A DNA stretch of 64,000 nucleotides from contig NC_061866.1 of NCBI RefSeq assembly GCF_907164915.1, forward strand, positions 41,294,320 through 41,358,319, read 5' to 3'. Made by a program: the position numbers and the translations under genes. This document shows, piece by piece, positions 47,850 to 60,312 of the stretch. Position 1 is the first letter of the stretch; every line of letters begins with the position of its first letter. Below the pieces are notes generated by a model. The model had not been told where the DNA came from. It saw nothing but the letters and a program-made list of their open reading frames with translations, and searched no databases. This DNA is from Impatiens glandulifera. Its lineage: Eukaryota > Streptophyta > Magnoliopsida > Ericales > Balsaminaceae.

Positions 47850-48430
47850 TTGGTGAAATGAACTGAAGACGACACACGGCAGAGGAGAATCAAACCATTC
47901 TTTTTATGGGTTTTAGGTGATGTTTTCTCTTGTCTAGAAATTGGCGAGCTTTGCTCATTTTATCAACTTTTTTTCTCAATACAGAAGGTTTGATATATTG
48001 TTGGTTCTCATTTGTATTAATGAAATAAATTTTTTTTTAGCATATTTATTGTTCATTTTTATAGTATTATTTTCACTTTAACATAAGACAGTTTTAATAA
48101 GAATATCAGTGTTCTATTAAACTATTAAATTTAACTCATTTCAAATTTATTTATTTTGAATATATATTAAATATGTAGAATATAATAAAATAATGAATTT
48201 ATTCACGGTGAAATTCTTATGAATTATATGTGTATGAAGAAAATTGTATTATGGTTAGTCATTCTCGTTTGTGTTACGAATGACTAATCGGCAACTCACT
48301 TATTTTTGTATTGTTGAGGGTGACTAGTATTTGAATTTTTTTTTGTAGAATATTACTGAGATTTATTGGGTGATGCATGAGTTTTTGGATTGATGCGAAT
48401 GATATGACAAACTTTCATATTTATGTTATC
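47850..48430. other. Upstream region of the PDLP-like gene
   Basis: No gene. A CT-rich stretch adjoins the PDLP start on the minus strand. The rest is AT-rich. Confidence 0.5.
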
Positions 48431-48724
48431 CAGAGCCGGCCCCAAGTTTTGGGCTGCCCCAGCCCCAATAGAAAAAAGTCAATATATTTTTTGTTAACCT
48501 AGGTCAAGTTTAAAAAATTGATAAAAAAATGTTCTTGGTGAGGTTTGAGCCCATAATCATATAAAATTTAAGTTTGCATATTAAACTACTAAGCTACACC
48601 ATTTTACATTTAAAATTACAATGGATTTTAGTAAATACCTTAATATTTTTAACAAGTGGGCTGCCCTGGGGAGTGGGTTGCCCTAGCCCGAGGGCTTGTC
48701 GGGCTTACCTCAGGGCCGACCCTG
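48431..48724. mobile_element. hAT-like MITE with an internal tRNA-like promoter
   Basis: Tips CAGAGCCGGCCCC and, inverted, CAGGGTCGGCCCT. The 8-bp flanks are ATGTTATC and AGGTTATC (7 of 8 match), as for hAT insertions. Inside, on the minus strand, TAGCTTAGTAGTTTAATATG and GGGCTCAAACCTCACC resemble Pol III boxes A and B. Confidence 0.65.
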
Positions 48725-50862
48725 AGGTTATCATCCTAATTAGTTTATGGTGGTTTATCTCGTTTGAGAGAAATCTTCAAATTTTAAATGATCGTAGTCG
48801 TCTAATGCGTATGGTTCATAATTATATTATTATAACGTTTTCTGAGATTCGTTTCGGAATCGAAAATTTAAGAGTTCGATAACTTATTGAGTACCAATTT
48901 TTTTTTCATTTTAAGTCATGTTTTTGTTATTTTTTACTTAAACGATTTTTTTAATATGAACATAGACCTCTTTCAAAAAAAATTACAAATAAATATGCAA
49001 TTACATATAATTAATAAAGTTTCAAATGGATATATTTGAAGTTTGGATACTAATGTATAAATATTTATATTTTTGGTCAAATAGTCAATGGAGATAAAAT
49101 ATATTTAAAATGTAGATTGAGTTGGGAATGTTCGGAGTGGCCTTTAGTGCATCTATATTATTCTTTATATGGCAACATTGTAATTAAGATAAAAGAACGA
49201 AGGCAATATTGTAATTGAAATAGCTGGATTGTGATTTTCAAATAAAATGGGACTATTCCCATTACATTCCCAATACATTCATTTAATAATTTGCTATTAA
49301 TTGTTTACTCTAAAGATCTGGTTTAATGTTGGTTATTTGGATTTTTTCATTAGATTTAAAAAAATAATAATAAGTTATTTAGATTTTTAATTAGTTAAAA
49401 TTTTTAATGTTTATTTTTATTTATAATTTAAATTTATAAAAAATTAAATAAAAATATTTGATTACTAAAAAATATAAAATTATTATTATTTTTTGTAAAA
49501 TTCATTTTTCTCACTTTATTTAACAAAAACAAATTATTTAAAATTATTATAAATATGTTAAGTATTGGTGTACTTTGAATAACTATTAAAAAAAATAACT
49601 TTGTGGAACCCAATTTAAAGTTTGAACACAATAAATAAGAATTTTAATCTAAAAGTCAATATTTATGATCAAAATTTTATAACCAATTAAAAACAAAAAT
49701 AATAGAAATAAAAACACTGAGTTCACTTAAAATCTCTTTTGGTTGTAAACTCTTAAAATTATAAAAATTAGTTTTAAAAAATATTAATTATATATTATTA
49801 TTATTTATATATATAATTAAATATTTTTATTTATATATATTTATAATTAAATATTTTATACATTAATAATTTAAAAATAAATATGATAAAAAATTATTAA
49901 TAATAATAATAATAAATAAATTACATTATAAAAGGTTATGTTTTCAATATTAATTTATTTATTTGAATAAATAAATCAAAAATTATAAATTTAAATTTAA
50001 AAATTATGTAAAATCATAAAATCAAAATTATTTTATAAACTCGTAAAATTTTATTATCGTAAATTTAAAATTATAAGAATTTTATCATATCATTTTATAA
50101 AATCATAAGATTATTATATGTACCTAATAAATTCGAAAAAAATCATCCCTACAGATAACACAAAATAATGATCAAGAAAACATCCTCGTCACTACTAGGC
50201 TTTTGACCAGGATCCCCTCTGTTAGAAAACTATTATGTAAGTTAATGACGAATGAAGCAAAAATCTTCATTATTAATATATATCTTTTGCTAAAATTATT
50301 AAATATTAAATAAATAAAATTGTCTTTTGATAATATCGTGTTTTTTTTTGGAAATTGATAAAATCATGTTAAATAAGTCACTAAAATAAAACAAGCTTAA
50401 ATTAAATGGGTGTAACATATAAATCAAAGTGTTAACTAATTTAAAAAAAATAGTTTGAACATTTGACAAAATAAAAATACAATAATAATAATAATCAACA
50501 AATATTAGCAGTAATGCAGTATAAAGACAATAAAGAAACAAAAGTTTTCTAGTCAACATACAAATCATAGAATTTGATAAACAAAAAATAGTGTGTTGTT
50601 CCATTATAACCTCCTACAGAAAAACCAAGAGAAAAAAAGACAAATGTTATGTATGTTCTTCTACTCTATTCACCTCATATAATAATAATAATAATAATAA
50701 GCTGTTAAAACAAAATCAAATTTATGTATGTTTTCGAATAACCTCTTCTTCTTCTCTATTATCTCCCGTATAAGCACACGAAAAACGAAAGAGAGCAGCA
50801 GGCTACTTACTTACTTACTACAAGGAACTTCTTCTTACAGTTTGGATTAGTCAATTCAAATT
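48725..50862. other. AT-rich intergenic DNA
   Basis: No gene seen. ATT/TAA runs at 49.8-50.1 kb and an (AAT)n run at ~50680-50700. The part next to 50863 is the PRP19 3' UTR region. Confidence 0.5.
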
Positions 50863-53800
50863 CTAGCTCTCTTCTGATGGAGCCTCCCCTCCTTCTGGAA
50901 GGCCAAATATGCGAAGATTTCGGTCCATTGATCCAACAGCTATGTACTTTCCGTCATCCCCAAACTTAACACAAGTTGCCTTGCCTGTAAAGAAGACAGA
51001 CCAGACCATCCATCATGCCCACCGTAAAAAATAATAATCAGAAAGAATGAAAACCAAATTAAATCTACAAAAGAAAGAAAGAAAGAGTGAGCACCTGTGC
51101 CAGACAAATCAGGGAATGTTTTTATGCAATTCCACTCGGATTTCACATTTGCAACTTGATAAACCCTGAAAATGTTCATGAATGAAGCTTTCACTATTAA
51201 ATGCCAAAGGCTTGTCTGTTATCGGGTTATTTCAAAATAATCAAGCTTCTTGTTTGACATAAAATAAGTGATTTTAGTTTATTTGGATTACTTTGGTTAA
51301 ATGATAAAGTATTAGATAGAAGAAGTGACTAATTGTTGATGGGAGAGTGGTTAAATCCAAATAAACCACCATATGAAAAAAGCCCTTAATTTGTTACCTT
51401 GTGTCTGCGCCAGCAATTGCAAGATAGCTTCCGCTGTGGTCAAAATCCACTGCAAAATCAAGGAAAATACCTCTCATTGTAAATTGAAGAATTACATAGT
51501 TTAACCAAGAAAAGAAAGTGAAATTGATAATGAGAATGAGAATGGAGCAGAATACCAGACTGAGTTGGCGTGTTCTCATCATACAATGAAAATGTTCGGA
51601 AGTTCCTTAATTTCCGCAAGTCCCACAGTTTAACTCCATCATGGGCAGCTGTCTGAGCTTATAAACAAATAGTATATAATTCATCTCTATAATACCCAGT
51701 CTTAAACAGTCGAGTGGATTAAAAGGCATACCGCTAAGAAGTAACCATTCTCCGAGAAAGATATAGCAGTAACCGCTCCAACATGGCCATCAAAAGTGGC
51801 AGCAACCGTCTGCAAACTCTCCCCGAAGGGGGAACTAGATAAGCAGAATAAAAGATGGGGCTGTTTTTTTCTTAAAAAAAATAATGCCGGTCCAAAATCA
51901 TTTGCTATGTTTGCCAACAATTGCAGTAATTTTAGAAATAATTAGAACATGATCCAAAAATTAATTTGATCATGTTCGAGAAAAGATATAGTCAATAAAA
52001 AATGAAGCAAAACATTACACTAAAATTAAGAACATCATATAGAAAATAATTTGTATATCAAATGAAGCAACAAAAATCACATTATAATCTGGATCATGAG
52101 CCAAAAAATAATATGATCATAATATAGAAAAATATCTTATACCAAGCGAAAGAACACTTAGAATTTTAGATTTGACGATTTCTCAATAAGGTCCTTATTG
52201 TGACAAAGATTGACAAAATACTAGTTTCCAAATAGGCTCAATATGCAAGTACTACTCAAGAACTTCAATCAAAGGTTCAGATTTATACCTGTGATTTTAC
52301 ATCCCAAATTTTAACACTTGCATCTGAGGTGCCAGTTCCAAGGATAAGACCATCAGGGTGAAAAGATGCAGCTGTGTAACCTCCGGATCCAGGACTTTCA
52401 ACCTACAGGTAGTTATACAGAAAATAATAATAATATATCTATGTATATATAATCGTCTCAATTCCATGAATAAACAAACAAATATGCATACACAAAGAAG
52501 CAAAGGGAAAGAAGGGATACCTGAGTAAGGCATAAACCAGAAGAAAGGTCATAGAAGCACCATGTATTATCAAGAGAGGCCGTCACAAAGTAGCTGTTCG
52601 TGGCATGAACAGTGACTGCTTGAACCTGACAGAATTAAACAGACGTCATAACAAATAATAATAGGTAGCAATAGCTGGTGAACTAACGACACAACAAACT
52701 CCCATCCAAATACATGCAAATTATCACAAAATGTTTGTAAACCCATTACAGAAATGTATGAATTTCCTAAGATCACTAAAAGAAAGATGAAAATATTTGT
52801 CCTACGGTTTCCTTAAAATAAAACTTCATTTTTAAGACCAGGGACTTTCTTTTCCTAGAGGAGGCTAGTAGAGCATCTCAACCCCACCACTTCAATCAAG
52901 GTGCTTTCATTGGGAATCAAACTTGAGACCTCCTAAAAAGGCTTTTTACAAGGCTCGCAGCAAATATAATCACCCATGCTTCCCAATAGAGTTAATGCCA
53001 ATGTGTGAGGACAATTATAACTTCATTACAACAGAAATTCCTTGTAATTAGCACCTCTAATACACAACATATAAACAAAAAAAAAGTTGGTAACCTAAAG
53101 TTAAGCTTAGAAGATAACAGAAAACAACATGAGCTTGTTTGATGTAGGGTTCTTTTGAAATATTCGACTTTTTGAAAGAAACTAGTTTGAAGTGGAGTAT
53201 TTGAGGTTATTTGGGCTAAATGACTCAAAAATATCTTTTGTATTTAATATTTGAAAATGTTATGAAGATAAAAGTAAGGGTATTTTAGTTGATGATTTGA
53301 AATGATGATGAAATAAAGGGTTATTCTTCATCAAACACATGTTTGTCAACTGCATTTACCATTTTCCGCTAATGACTAGAAGTCTATCCCTCTCATCATG
53401 TGGTGGACGATTTGGAAAGAAAGGAAATGTTCAAGGGAAAAATTATGGCATTGAAAGAATCAAAGCTTTATTCTTCATGTTTTCCTTCAGTTCGAGAAAG
53501 AAGGTTTCGTATGGAATGAGATTTTTTTTATCTTATTGCCATCTAGCTTTTTGTGTTCTCGCTTCCTTGTTTTGTTCTTTCCCCTCATCCACCATCTTTT
53601 TGTTCCAACTCTCCTTGCGTTCCTTTTTGTTCTATTGAAAGTTGACCGTTTTTAAAAAAAAATAAATGAATGATGGTCTTTCACTTTATATACCCAAATA
53701 CAGGCAATGTTTGCCAAGGTGATATTAGCTCACTTTGCTGATTTAAAACTCATACTGAAGTCAAAGTGCTTGAGATTTCTATATGTCCAGAACATTGCAA

Positions 53801-56800
53801 TCATGACAATTGATATTTGGTCTTTGGTAGTTCTTGAGAACTAGTAGAGCACATAAAAGGATGATTAATAGAAAATTATAAGAAAACGTATTGAAGCTAA
53901 TCTTGTCGTCAAGCCAATATATTTCTGGTAGTCTAACAAACAAAATTACCTCTGCAGTATGATCCTTCAAGACATGCCTGCAATCATAGTTCCCTTGTTC
54001 AGATTCTTTCCACACACGAACAGTCTGTGAGGTCACCATTTAACAGTAAACAGTAAAGACTAAAGGCAAGCAAACCAATAAACTTATTCAAATTAATGTT
54101 AAACCTAATTGCATACAAGGAAATACAAATATTAATCGATGGGTCATATGTCAAGCACAATTCTAAGGAACAAAATTCAACTACCAATAAATAAAGGAAT
54201 CTAAAATATATTTTCATGATGCAGAACATAAGCACACTTTCTTTTATACCCCCAAACAAAAGTTTCCTCAATCTTAATCATTGCTTTGATCATCGGTATG
54301 CAGAACAAGATAGTAGGTAATCAAAGTGAACACTGTACTTCAATCTTTGCAGATAATATTCATGATTCAGGTGTATTCATCGTTCATCTTTTCTTAGGTC
54401 CTATTGACTTTTGTTAGACATGTCAACCAATCAGTTATCTTCTTCTTTGAGGTTTGACCTTTGACATTCCAATTCTGCAATAGGTACTGATGCACTTTTT
54501 TTAAATGCATTCAGTAATCCACCTTTCTTCTGGTAAAAGTTTGATCTTTCATTTCAATACCCTCCAATAAGTCGCTTAATATCGAAAATCAACTGTCTAA
54601 AATTTTCTGATATTTTACAGCATTTATCACACTTTAAGTGATTCAAACATGATTCTTTATGTTCCAAAATATATAGAGAAAAAATTACTAATGTAGAATA
54701 TTTTCTAATGTAGCTTTTATACAGGCTTCACCTTAAACACGTGAATCCCAAACATGTTTCATAAAACAGGAGGGAAGGATTACCCATTCCCAACAAGCAT
54801 AGACATACCCGCATCTACTTCAAGATATGATAACATCAGTTACTGTATTTCAGCAAACAACTCATACGTATACCAGACTAACTACATTCATCTGATTTAC
54901 CTCAGGCAGAACAAGCATTGATAACATAATAATAATGTTCTAGTTATTTATTCTGGTGAGATAAGGAATAATAATCATAATATTTTCAAACCACAAGTCA
55001 AATTTTCAGCTCTTACAGCTAGCTAACCTTATCTGCTGAGCCAGTAACAACTAAATCAGCCCGAGACACAAATTTAACACTTGTAACCTGCAAAAGTAGT
55101 AAATGCATAACTGAGAAAATGGGATCAAGTGGAATAACTCGTATACTAAAACCATATCAGCAAGAAAACAATAAAAATACCTTCTTTGAGTGACCGCTAA
55201 GTGTTGATAAGACAGTCCCTGAAGGTCTATCAAAGATTACTGCATTTGCATCAATACCAGCTGTTGCAATAATATCCTGCACAAAATAAATAAATAAATA
55301 AATAAATAAGCAACTCTAGATAGCAGCATCCAGGAATCTGGAACCATCTTTATCACAAATATATTAATTAATCAAGAGTATCCAAAATTGATGCAAATTT
55401 TTAAAAGAAAAAAATGTGAACTAAAGTCTAACTCCATCTACATTCTACATGCATGATTTGGAAAGTAAAACGTGCTAGGTCTATACAACTTCCATGAACA
55501 TTTGCATGGAGGAAATTAAGTGATGGGTGAGCAAATTTCATTATTATAATGTGGCAACAGAACCTAATGGAAAAAAAACGAACAATTACAGATCTATGGA
55601 TGTTATACAAGCTCATATTTTAAGAATATTAGCATAATAAAATAATTCAAGTGACATATAATTTGATAGAATAAAAAGAACCAAGAGATCTGAACACATC
55701 TTATACTATTGGCTTACCTTTGAGGAAAGAATATCAAGAGCTAAAATGCCAGGTTTGCTGGTCTTGTGAAGAGGATGACTATTGAGCTGTGTGTATCTCT
55801 CTATAGAATCAGCAGTAGCCAACGTCGGTGAAATCTGAAGGCAAGACAGAAATGGAAAATGCAAGAAATATTTACTCTCATTCAATATCATGAGTATCAT
55901 AGTCAAAGGAACATTAAAAAGACAACAGGTCAAAAACACAGATGGCATAAAAGAAGATATCATGGTGAAAAAAAAAATCACCTGTCGCTTTTTGCGCTGC
56001 TGAGAGAGTGCTGAATTGCAATCAGTAAGCTCTCCTATAATAGAAGTTGAAATTCCAGCGCGTATTTTCTTTCCTGCAGGTCCCAGATCCTCATCTCCTG
56101 GAGCTAAAATGACAACACATATAATGATTAAGGCGTCAAGCACATAAACATATACATGAATATAACCCAGCAGTAGATGAATGTTTACCTCGTTTCCCAT
56201 TGGTTAAACCAGGAGCATTAACAGTAGCTTCAGCTGATGCTGGCATCGGCATTGTCCTATCTGCCTGGACCAAAAACTCTCTTGCTTCATCTCTCTCTTT
56301 CTTAAGCCTAGCAATAACTCTGCAAGCAGCATCATGCTGCCAATAATAGATGCGTAATAAGGTAATGTAGCTACTTCATTAAAAAAAATCATAACATCAA
56401 ACTTCTCAATGCAGGAGACTATAAAGAATTTTGACCATTAACTATTAGAACCATGATGCAGTCTAATGCATGATGATAACACGACAACACAAAATTACAA
56501 AGGAAAACTGACATAGCAATCATTATACTAAATGTTAGCACATACGGTAGAGAAAATAAGAAGTTAAAATACAAGGTGCCCAAAATAAGCGTCCAATGAC
56601 AACATAGAGAGGGAAGATGACAAACCAATAAAGATCAAGTACCTGGTATAAAGCATGACTTAGTTCTTGCCTAGCTGTATGAAGCTGTTGTTCCAATGCA
56701 AAATTGGAGAGCATTAAGCTATCCCATTCCTGAGAAAAAAGTGCAAAATATGTGAGAATTAACATACAAAACATGCACTTGCATTGCATCAATAAAGAAT

Positions 56801-57430
56801 TAAGACAAAGACATACTGTCTGGAACATTCCAAGCATTCCAGGTATACTGGCAGCCTGCATAGGTCTTGGCTTCACAATCTGCATACAATTCATACTACA
56901 ATAAGCTTCCACGAGCTATAAACTGCAATATGGGAGCCAATAACAAACAGTATAGCCTACCTTGCCAGTTTTAAGAGGAACTATGTCATCCATAGATAGA
57001 GGCTCCCCAGTAATAGGGCATTTTCCATAATCCTAGCAAATAAGAAAGGGAGCTAATAACAGTCATGAACAAGTAAAGAGATTCGGTTTCAAGCAAATGG
57101 ACGATTTATTTTTTCATTCACTATTCTGCTGCTCCAAAGTAGTGTACTGAAAGTGGATTTGAATATGCAACTCTAATAAATAAACCCTAGAGTAAAAAGA
57201 CGAATCAAACTTACAATAATATGTCTTTCAATGAGTCGTTTCTCGTAGAGCAGACCAGATATCTTAGAAACAACCGGCACCTCCGGCACTTCACCGGTAA
57301 CTGTGCGGAAAGAAAGAGTAAATAATACGGACATTAAGCATGAACCAAAGAATGATACAGATGAATACAGAATGATTGTAATAAGGAAAGTGAGAGAGAG
57401 AGAGAGAAGAGAAATACTTGAGCAATTCAT
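50863..57430 (-). CDS. PRP19: Pre-mRNA-processing factor 19 (U-box / WD40 E3 ligase)
   Basis: Eighteen exons: 57430-57418, 57300-57215, 57032-56961, 56879-56817, 56729-56643, 56336-56189, 56103-55982, 55834-55718, 55276-55181, 55087-55028, 54024-53950, 52625-52521, 52402-52289, 51809-51732, 51652-51556, 51449-51398, 51165-51095, 50984-50863. All are GT-AG and the total is 1,578 bases for 525 residues, the length of Arabidopsis PRP19/MAC3 proteins. The U-box (~1-70) includes [14 protein letters not shown] and [16 protein letters not shown] coiled-coil tetramerisation region follows ([20 protein letters not shown]), then a linker ([12 protein letters not shown]) and seven WD40 repeats from ~residue 230, ending GGEAPSEES. 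Family role: core of the NineTeen/MOS4-associated complex in spliceosome activation, DNA repair and plant immunity. Exon 1 codes only four residues plus one base. No damage seen. Confidence 0.97.
52800..52990 (-). mobile_element. Possible SINE-like insertion in a PRP19 intron
   Basis: The minus strand shows GGTCTCAAGTTTGATTCCC, like a box B, preceded by a weak box A. It sits in the 1.3 kb intron 52626-53949. Ends and target duplication are not clear. Confidence 0.3.
53130..53345. mobile_element. Possible MITE in the same PRP19 intron
   Basis: GTTTGATGTAGGGTTCTTTT at one side and its inverse-like GGGTTATTCTTCATCAAAC at the other enclose ~205 bp of non-coding DNA. The terminal match is imperfect and the duplication uncertain. 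Confidence 0.4.
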
Positions 57431-58288
57431 GGAGCCGAGAAGTTGGTTGAGTTCTCCGGAGGGTCGCCGTTGACGGAGATGGAGAAGAGAGAGAGAGTGA
57501 AAGAGTGAAGAGAGAAAGGGTTTAGGGGCGAAACCAGAGTTGAGAAATCCCTCCCTTCCAATCCCCGACCGCTGATTCAAAAATGGACCGGATCCGATCG
57601 CTTCTATACAAGTCGGGTTGAGGAGGTTTCCCCATAACCCAACCAAATTTGACCTTTTTTCTAGATAAAAAAAAATGATGTATCTTATTATTATTATTAT
57701 TTTAACTATAGTGTATATATGGTTTATTTTCTTAATTTATATCATGTATAACATATAGTTTTGTTTATTCAAGTAAAATTATATAACATGCAACAAAAAT
57801 TTAACAATCATATCTAAGACCACGCAATTTTCGATATGAATTGTCACATTATTATGGGTCGATTGACCTGGTTTGACCGTTAGTTGATCGGGAATGGAGG
57901 GTGATGATATTTGTGTATTCCTCTCTATTCCGTCTCGAACACTAATAAATATAATTAAATATATAACATTATCAATGGATTTATTTATTTTTTATATTTT
58001 ATAAAAAAAATTAAGTTTATCTTTATAATAATATAAAATTTCAATATATATAATATTAAAAAATACATTTATAAATTTTATAAAAAAAAATCATGTATTT
58101 ATTTAGAGTATAGTATAACGGTCTCCCCATATCCCAAAACTAAAGACAAGATGTTCTAGTTTATGGTAAAGAGTGACCATCATAATCCTTATTATATAAT
58201 CATTGAACTCATCTAAACCAAGTGTTTTCACATTTTCAAAAAAATATTATTCACATCACTTTTCTTCCTTAAAATAAGAGTTTATTTA
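57431..58288. other. PRP19 promoter/leader and AT-rich DNA
   Basis: 57431-57640 is a CT-rich (minus strand) leader and promoter region of PRP19. The remainder to 58288 has no recognisable feature. Confidence 0.5.
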
Positions 58289-58429
58289 CACTAGTGAAAA
58301 AAGGTCATTACAGGGAGTATAATATATCGGTAATGGTCCAATAGTTGTCGATATAGTCATAATATCGAAAGTTTGGATAACTATCGGCATTTGTCGGTAT
58401 TACCACTTTCGGTAAATCTAATTGGGTAT

Positions 58430-58880
58430 TTACCGAGAGATTTCGTGAATCTCTCAATTTATACACCAAAGAGAAAACCTGAAAGTTATTTAAAAAACTC
58501 TCGACTATTCCCTTGTAATAAAAACCGAGAGACAATAGATAATTTCTCAGTTTTTCTTGCGAGGGAAAAAAACGAAAGTTATTTGAAAAACTCTTAGTTT
58601 TTCCTCGCAAGAAAACCCGAGAGATAATAAATAATCTTTCATTTTTTCTTACGAGGCAAAAACCGAAAGTTATTTGAAAATTTCTCGATTTTTCCCTCGC
58701 AAGAAAAAACGAGAGATTATCTATTATCTCTCGGTTTTTCTTATAAGGAAAAACCGAGTATTTTTCAAATAACTTTCGGTTTCCCATCGAGAAAAAAAAC
58801 CCGAAAGTTATTTGAAAATTTTTTGGTATTCTAAGAGAAAAACGAGAGATTATCCATTATCTCTCGGTATTGTCCCTTAA
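58430..58880. repeat. CACTA subterminal repeat array
   Basis: Repeated and inverted copies of CCGAAAGTTATTTGAAAA and ACGAGAGATTATCTATTATC, about five to six units in mixed orientation, as expected for transposase-binding repeats near CACTA ends. Confidence 0.8.
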
Positions 58881-59063
58881 AATGGCTCAAATATACCGTT
58901 CGTTTTTTAGTTAACCAAAACTTGTTATCAGCCAAATAAAACATATACAATACCATTTATAAACAAAAATATCATTATAATTTCAAAATTCTAAACCAAA
59001 CCCTGTTATCAGCCAAACCAAAAACTTTTACAAATGTTCAAAAAAACAACTGCAATGTACTAA

Positions 59064-59273
59064 CTAGCTAGGAGGTTGAAACATGCTCATTAGGAATGCT
59101 ATTTGTTGTTTATATTCCTCCATTGCGCATCCCTTTCCACATCTTTCCTTTTAATTTCCTCCATTGTCGACGCCATTTCTCTGATTTCCGCCCGAAGCTT
59201 TTCATTCTCCTCCAACAACAACCGACCAGTGGGTTGTTGAGAATTGTTTCCACTCCGACGATCATCTCGAAAG
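59064..59273 (-). pseudogene. C-terminal fragment of a CACTA-associated coiled-coil protein
   Basis: Conceptual reading RLLLEENEKLRAEIREMAST then MEEIKRKDVERDAQWRN resembles the coiled-coil C-terminus of plant En/Spm-type accessory transposase proteins. A shift near 59100 moves the last residues (MSMFQPPS) out of frame. The upstream part lies beyond the copia insertion. Confidence 0.6.
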
Positions 59274-59324
59274 TGTTGGAATTAAACTAATTCCATTAAT
59301 TAAATGGAAATGATATTTGGGCTA

Positions 59325-59605
59325 ATGAAATTCACACCAAATTCAAATGTGAATTAAGTGTGAAATTAATCCAAATGAAATTCACATGAAATTCAAATGT
59401 GAATTAAAGTGAAATTAATCCAAATGAAATTCACATGAAATTCAAATGTGAATTAAAGTGAAATTAATCCAAATGAAATTCACATGAAATTCAAATGTGA
59501 ATTAAAGTGAAATTAATCCAAATGAAATTCACATGAAATTCAAATGTGAATTAAGGTGAAATTTCATCCAAATGAAATTCACATCAAATTCATTGTGAAT
59601 TAAAT
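59325..59605. repeat. 49-bp tandem repeats in LTR U3
   Basis: Five to six copies of a unit starting AATGAAATTCACATGAAATT lie ~200 bp upstream of the TATA box, where retrotransposon enhancers usually sit. Confidence 0.9.
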
Positions 59606-59808
59606 TTGTTAATTGTTACAATTAACATAAATGTCTTGAATGAGGCAATTAACAAATGATGTTAATTGCCATTGTAACTACAAAATATTTATTGTAGGAT
59701 GTAACTTGCAAAGATAATGAAAAGGCAAGCAACGATAACCCTTGGATGAATGGATGATGGATTAGTGACCGTTGGATTAAATAATTGATTATGAGTTTAA
59801 TTTTCAAC

Positions 59809-59816
59809 TATAAATA
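59809..59816 (+). promoter_or_regulatory. LTR TATA box
   Basis: TATAAATA within the LTR, ~500 bp upstream of gag. Transcription is expected to begin about 30 bp further on. Confidence 0.6.
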
Positions 59817-60312
59817 TCCCTTCACATTGTATTCTTCTCTATACATTATCTTATCACTTCTCTCTCTAGAATTATAAAGTCTTTCCTTGTTCTTGTGAGT
59901 TTTCTTGTGAGTGTTCTTGTGAGCGTTCTTCGAGTTTCTTGACTCGATCATTTCTGTGCGAAACCCGGTGATTGTGATTTAGGTACTTTTGTCTAGTTCG
60001 CTGTTGTAGTGGTTTTTCTGTGCTAAATCATTGCAGGTTCCGTTGTACCCTGGGAAGCAGCCGCCGACGAAACTCTCCAGCACAAACGGGAGACGGTGAA
60101 ACTGTTTTAAGGGAACTGTGTTTCACAGGCCTCGGAGCAAACGAGAAGACATTTTTACATAATCTATTGTATCTGTTGTATTATCCTTTTATTGTATTCA
60201 TATATTATTTACGTGTAATTTTTTACGAGATAATATTACCAACAATCTTAAAACAGTTAGCAAATATTACTTATCTCAGATTCTTACACGTTTCTGGTTT
60301 TGTGATTTAGAA

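Larger units (their letters stand above)
58289..59273 (-). mobile_element. Truncated CACTA element end
   Basis: Begins CACTAGTGAAAAAAGG, a plant CACTA terminus, preceded by TTA as possible 3-bp duplication. Subterminal direct and inverted repeats follow (58430-58880), then the tail of a TNPA-like coiled-coil ORF. The other end is missing: the element is cut at 59273 by the copia LTR. Confidence 0.75.
59274..60244 (+). repeat. 5' LTR of a Ty1/copia retrotransposon (~971 bp)
   Basis: Starts TGTTGGAATTAAAC and ends ATATTACCAACA, the TG…CA edges with a 6-bp inverted TGTTGG/CCAACA. TATAAATA at 59809-59816 marks the promoter. The 3' edge is placed by the CCAACA match only; the 3' LTR is outside the window. 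The 5-bp flank GAAAG would be the target duplication. Confidence 0.7.

Noticed and set aside
53339..53638. 99-codon plus-strand frame in a PRP19 intron
   Set aside because: Low-complexity Ser/Phe-rich reading with no homology I recognise.
57173..57646. 157-codon minus-strand frame at the PRP19 5' end
   Set aside because: Reads through leader, intron 1 and exon 2; the spliced model gives the conserved N-terminus instead.
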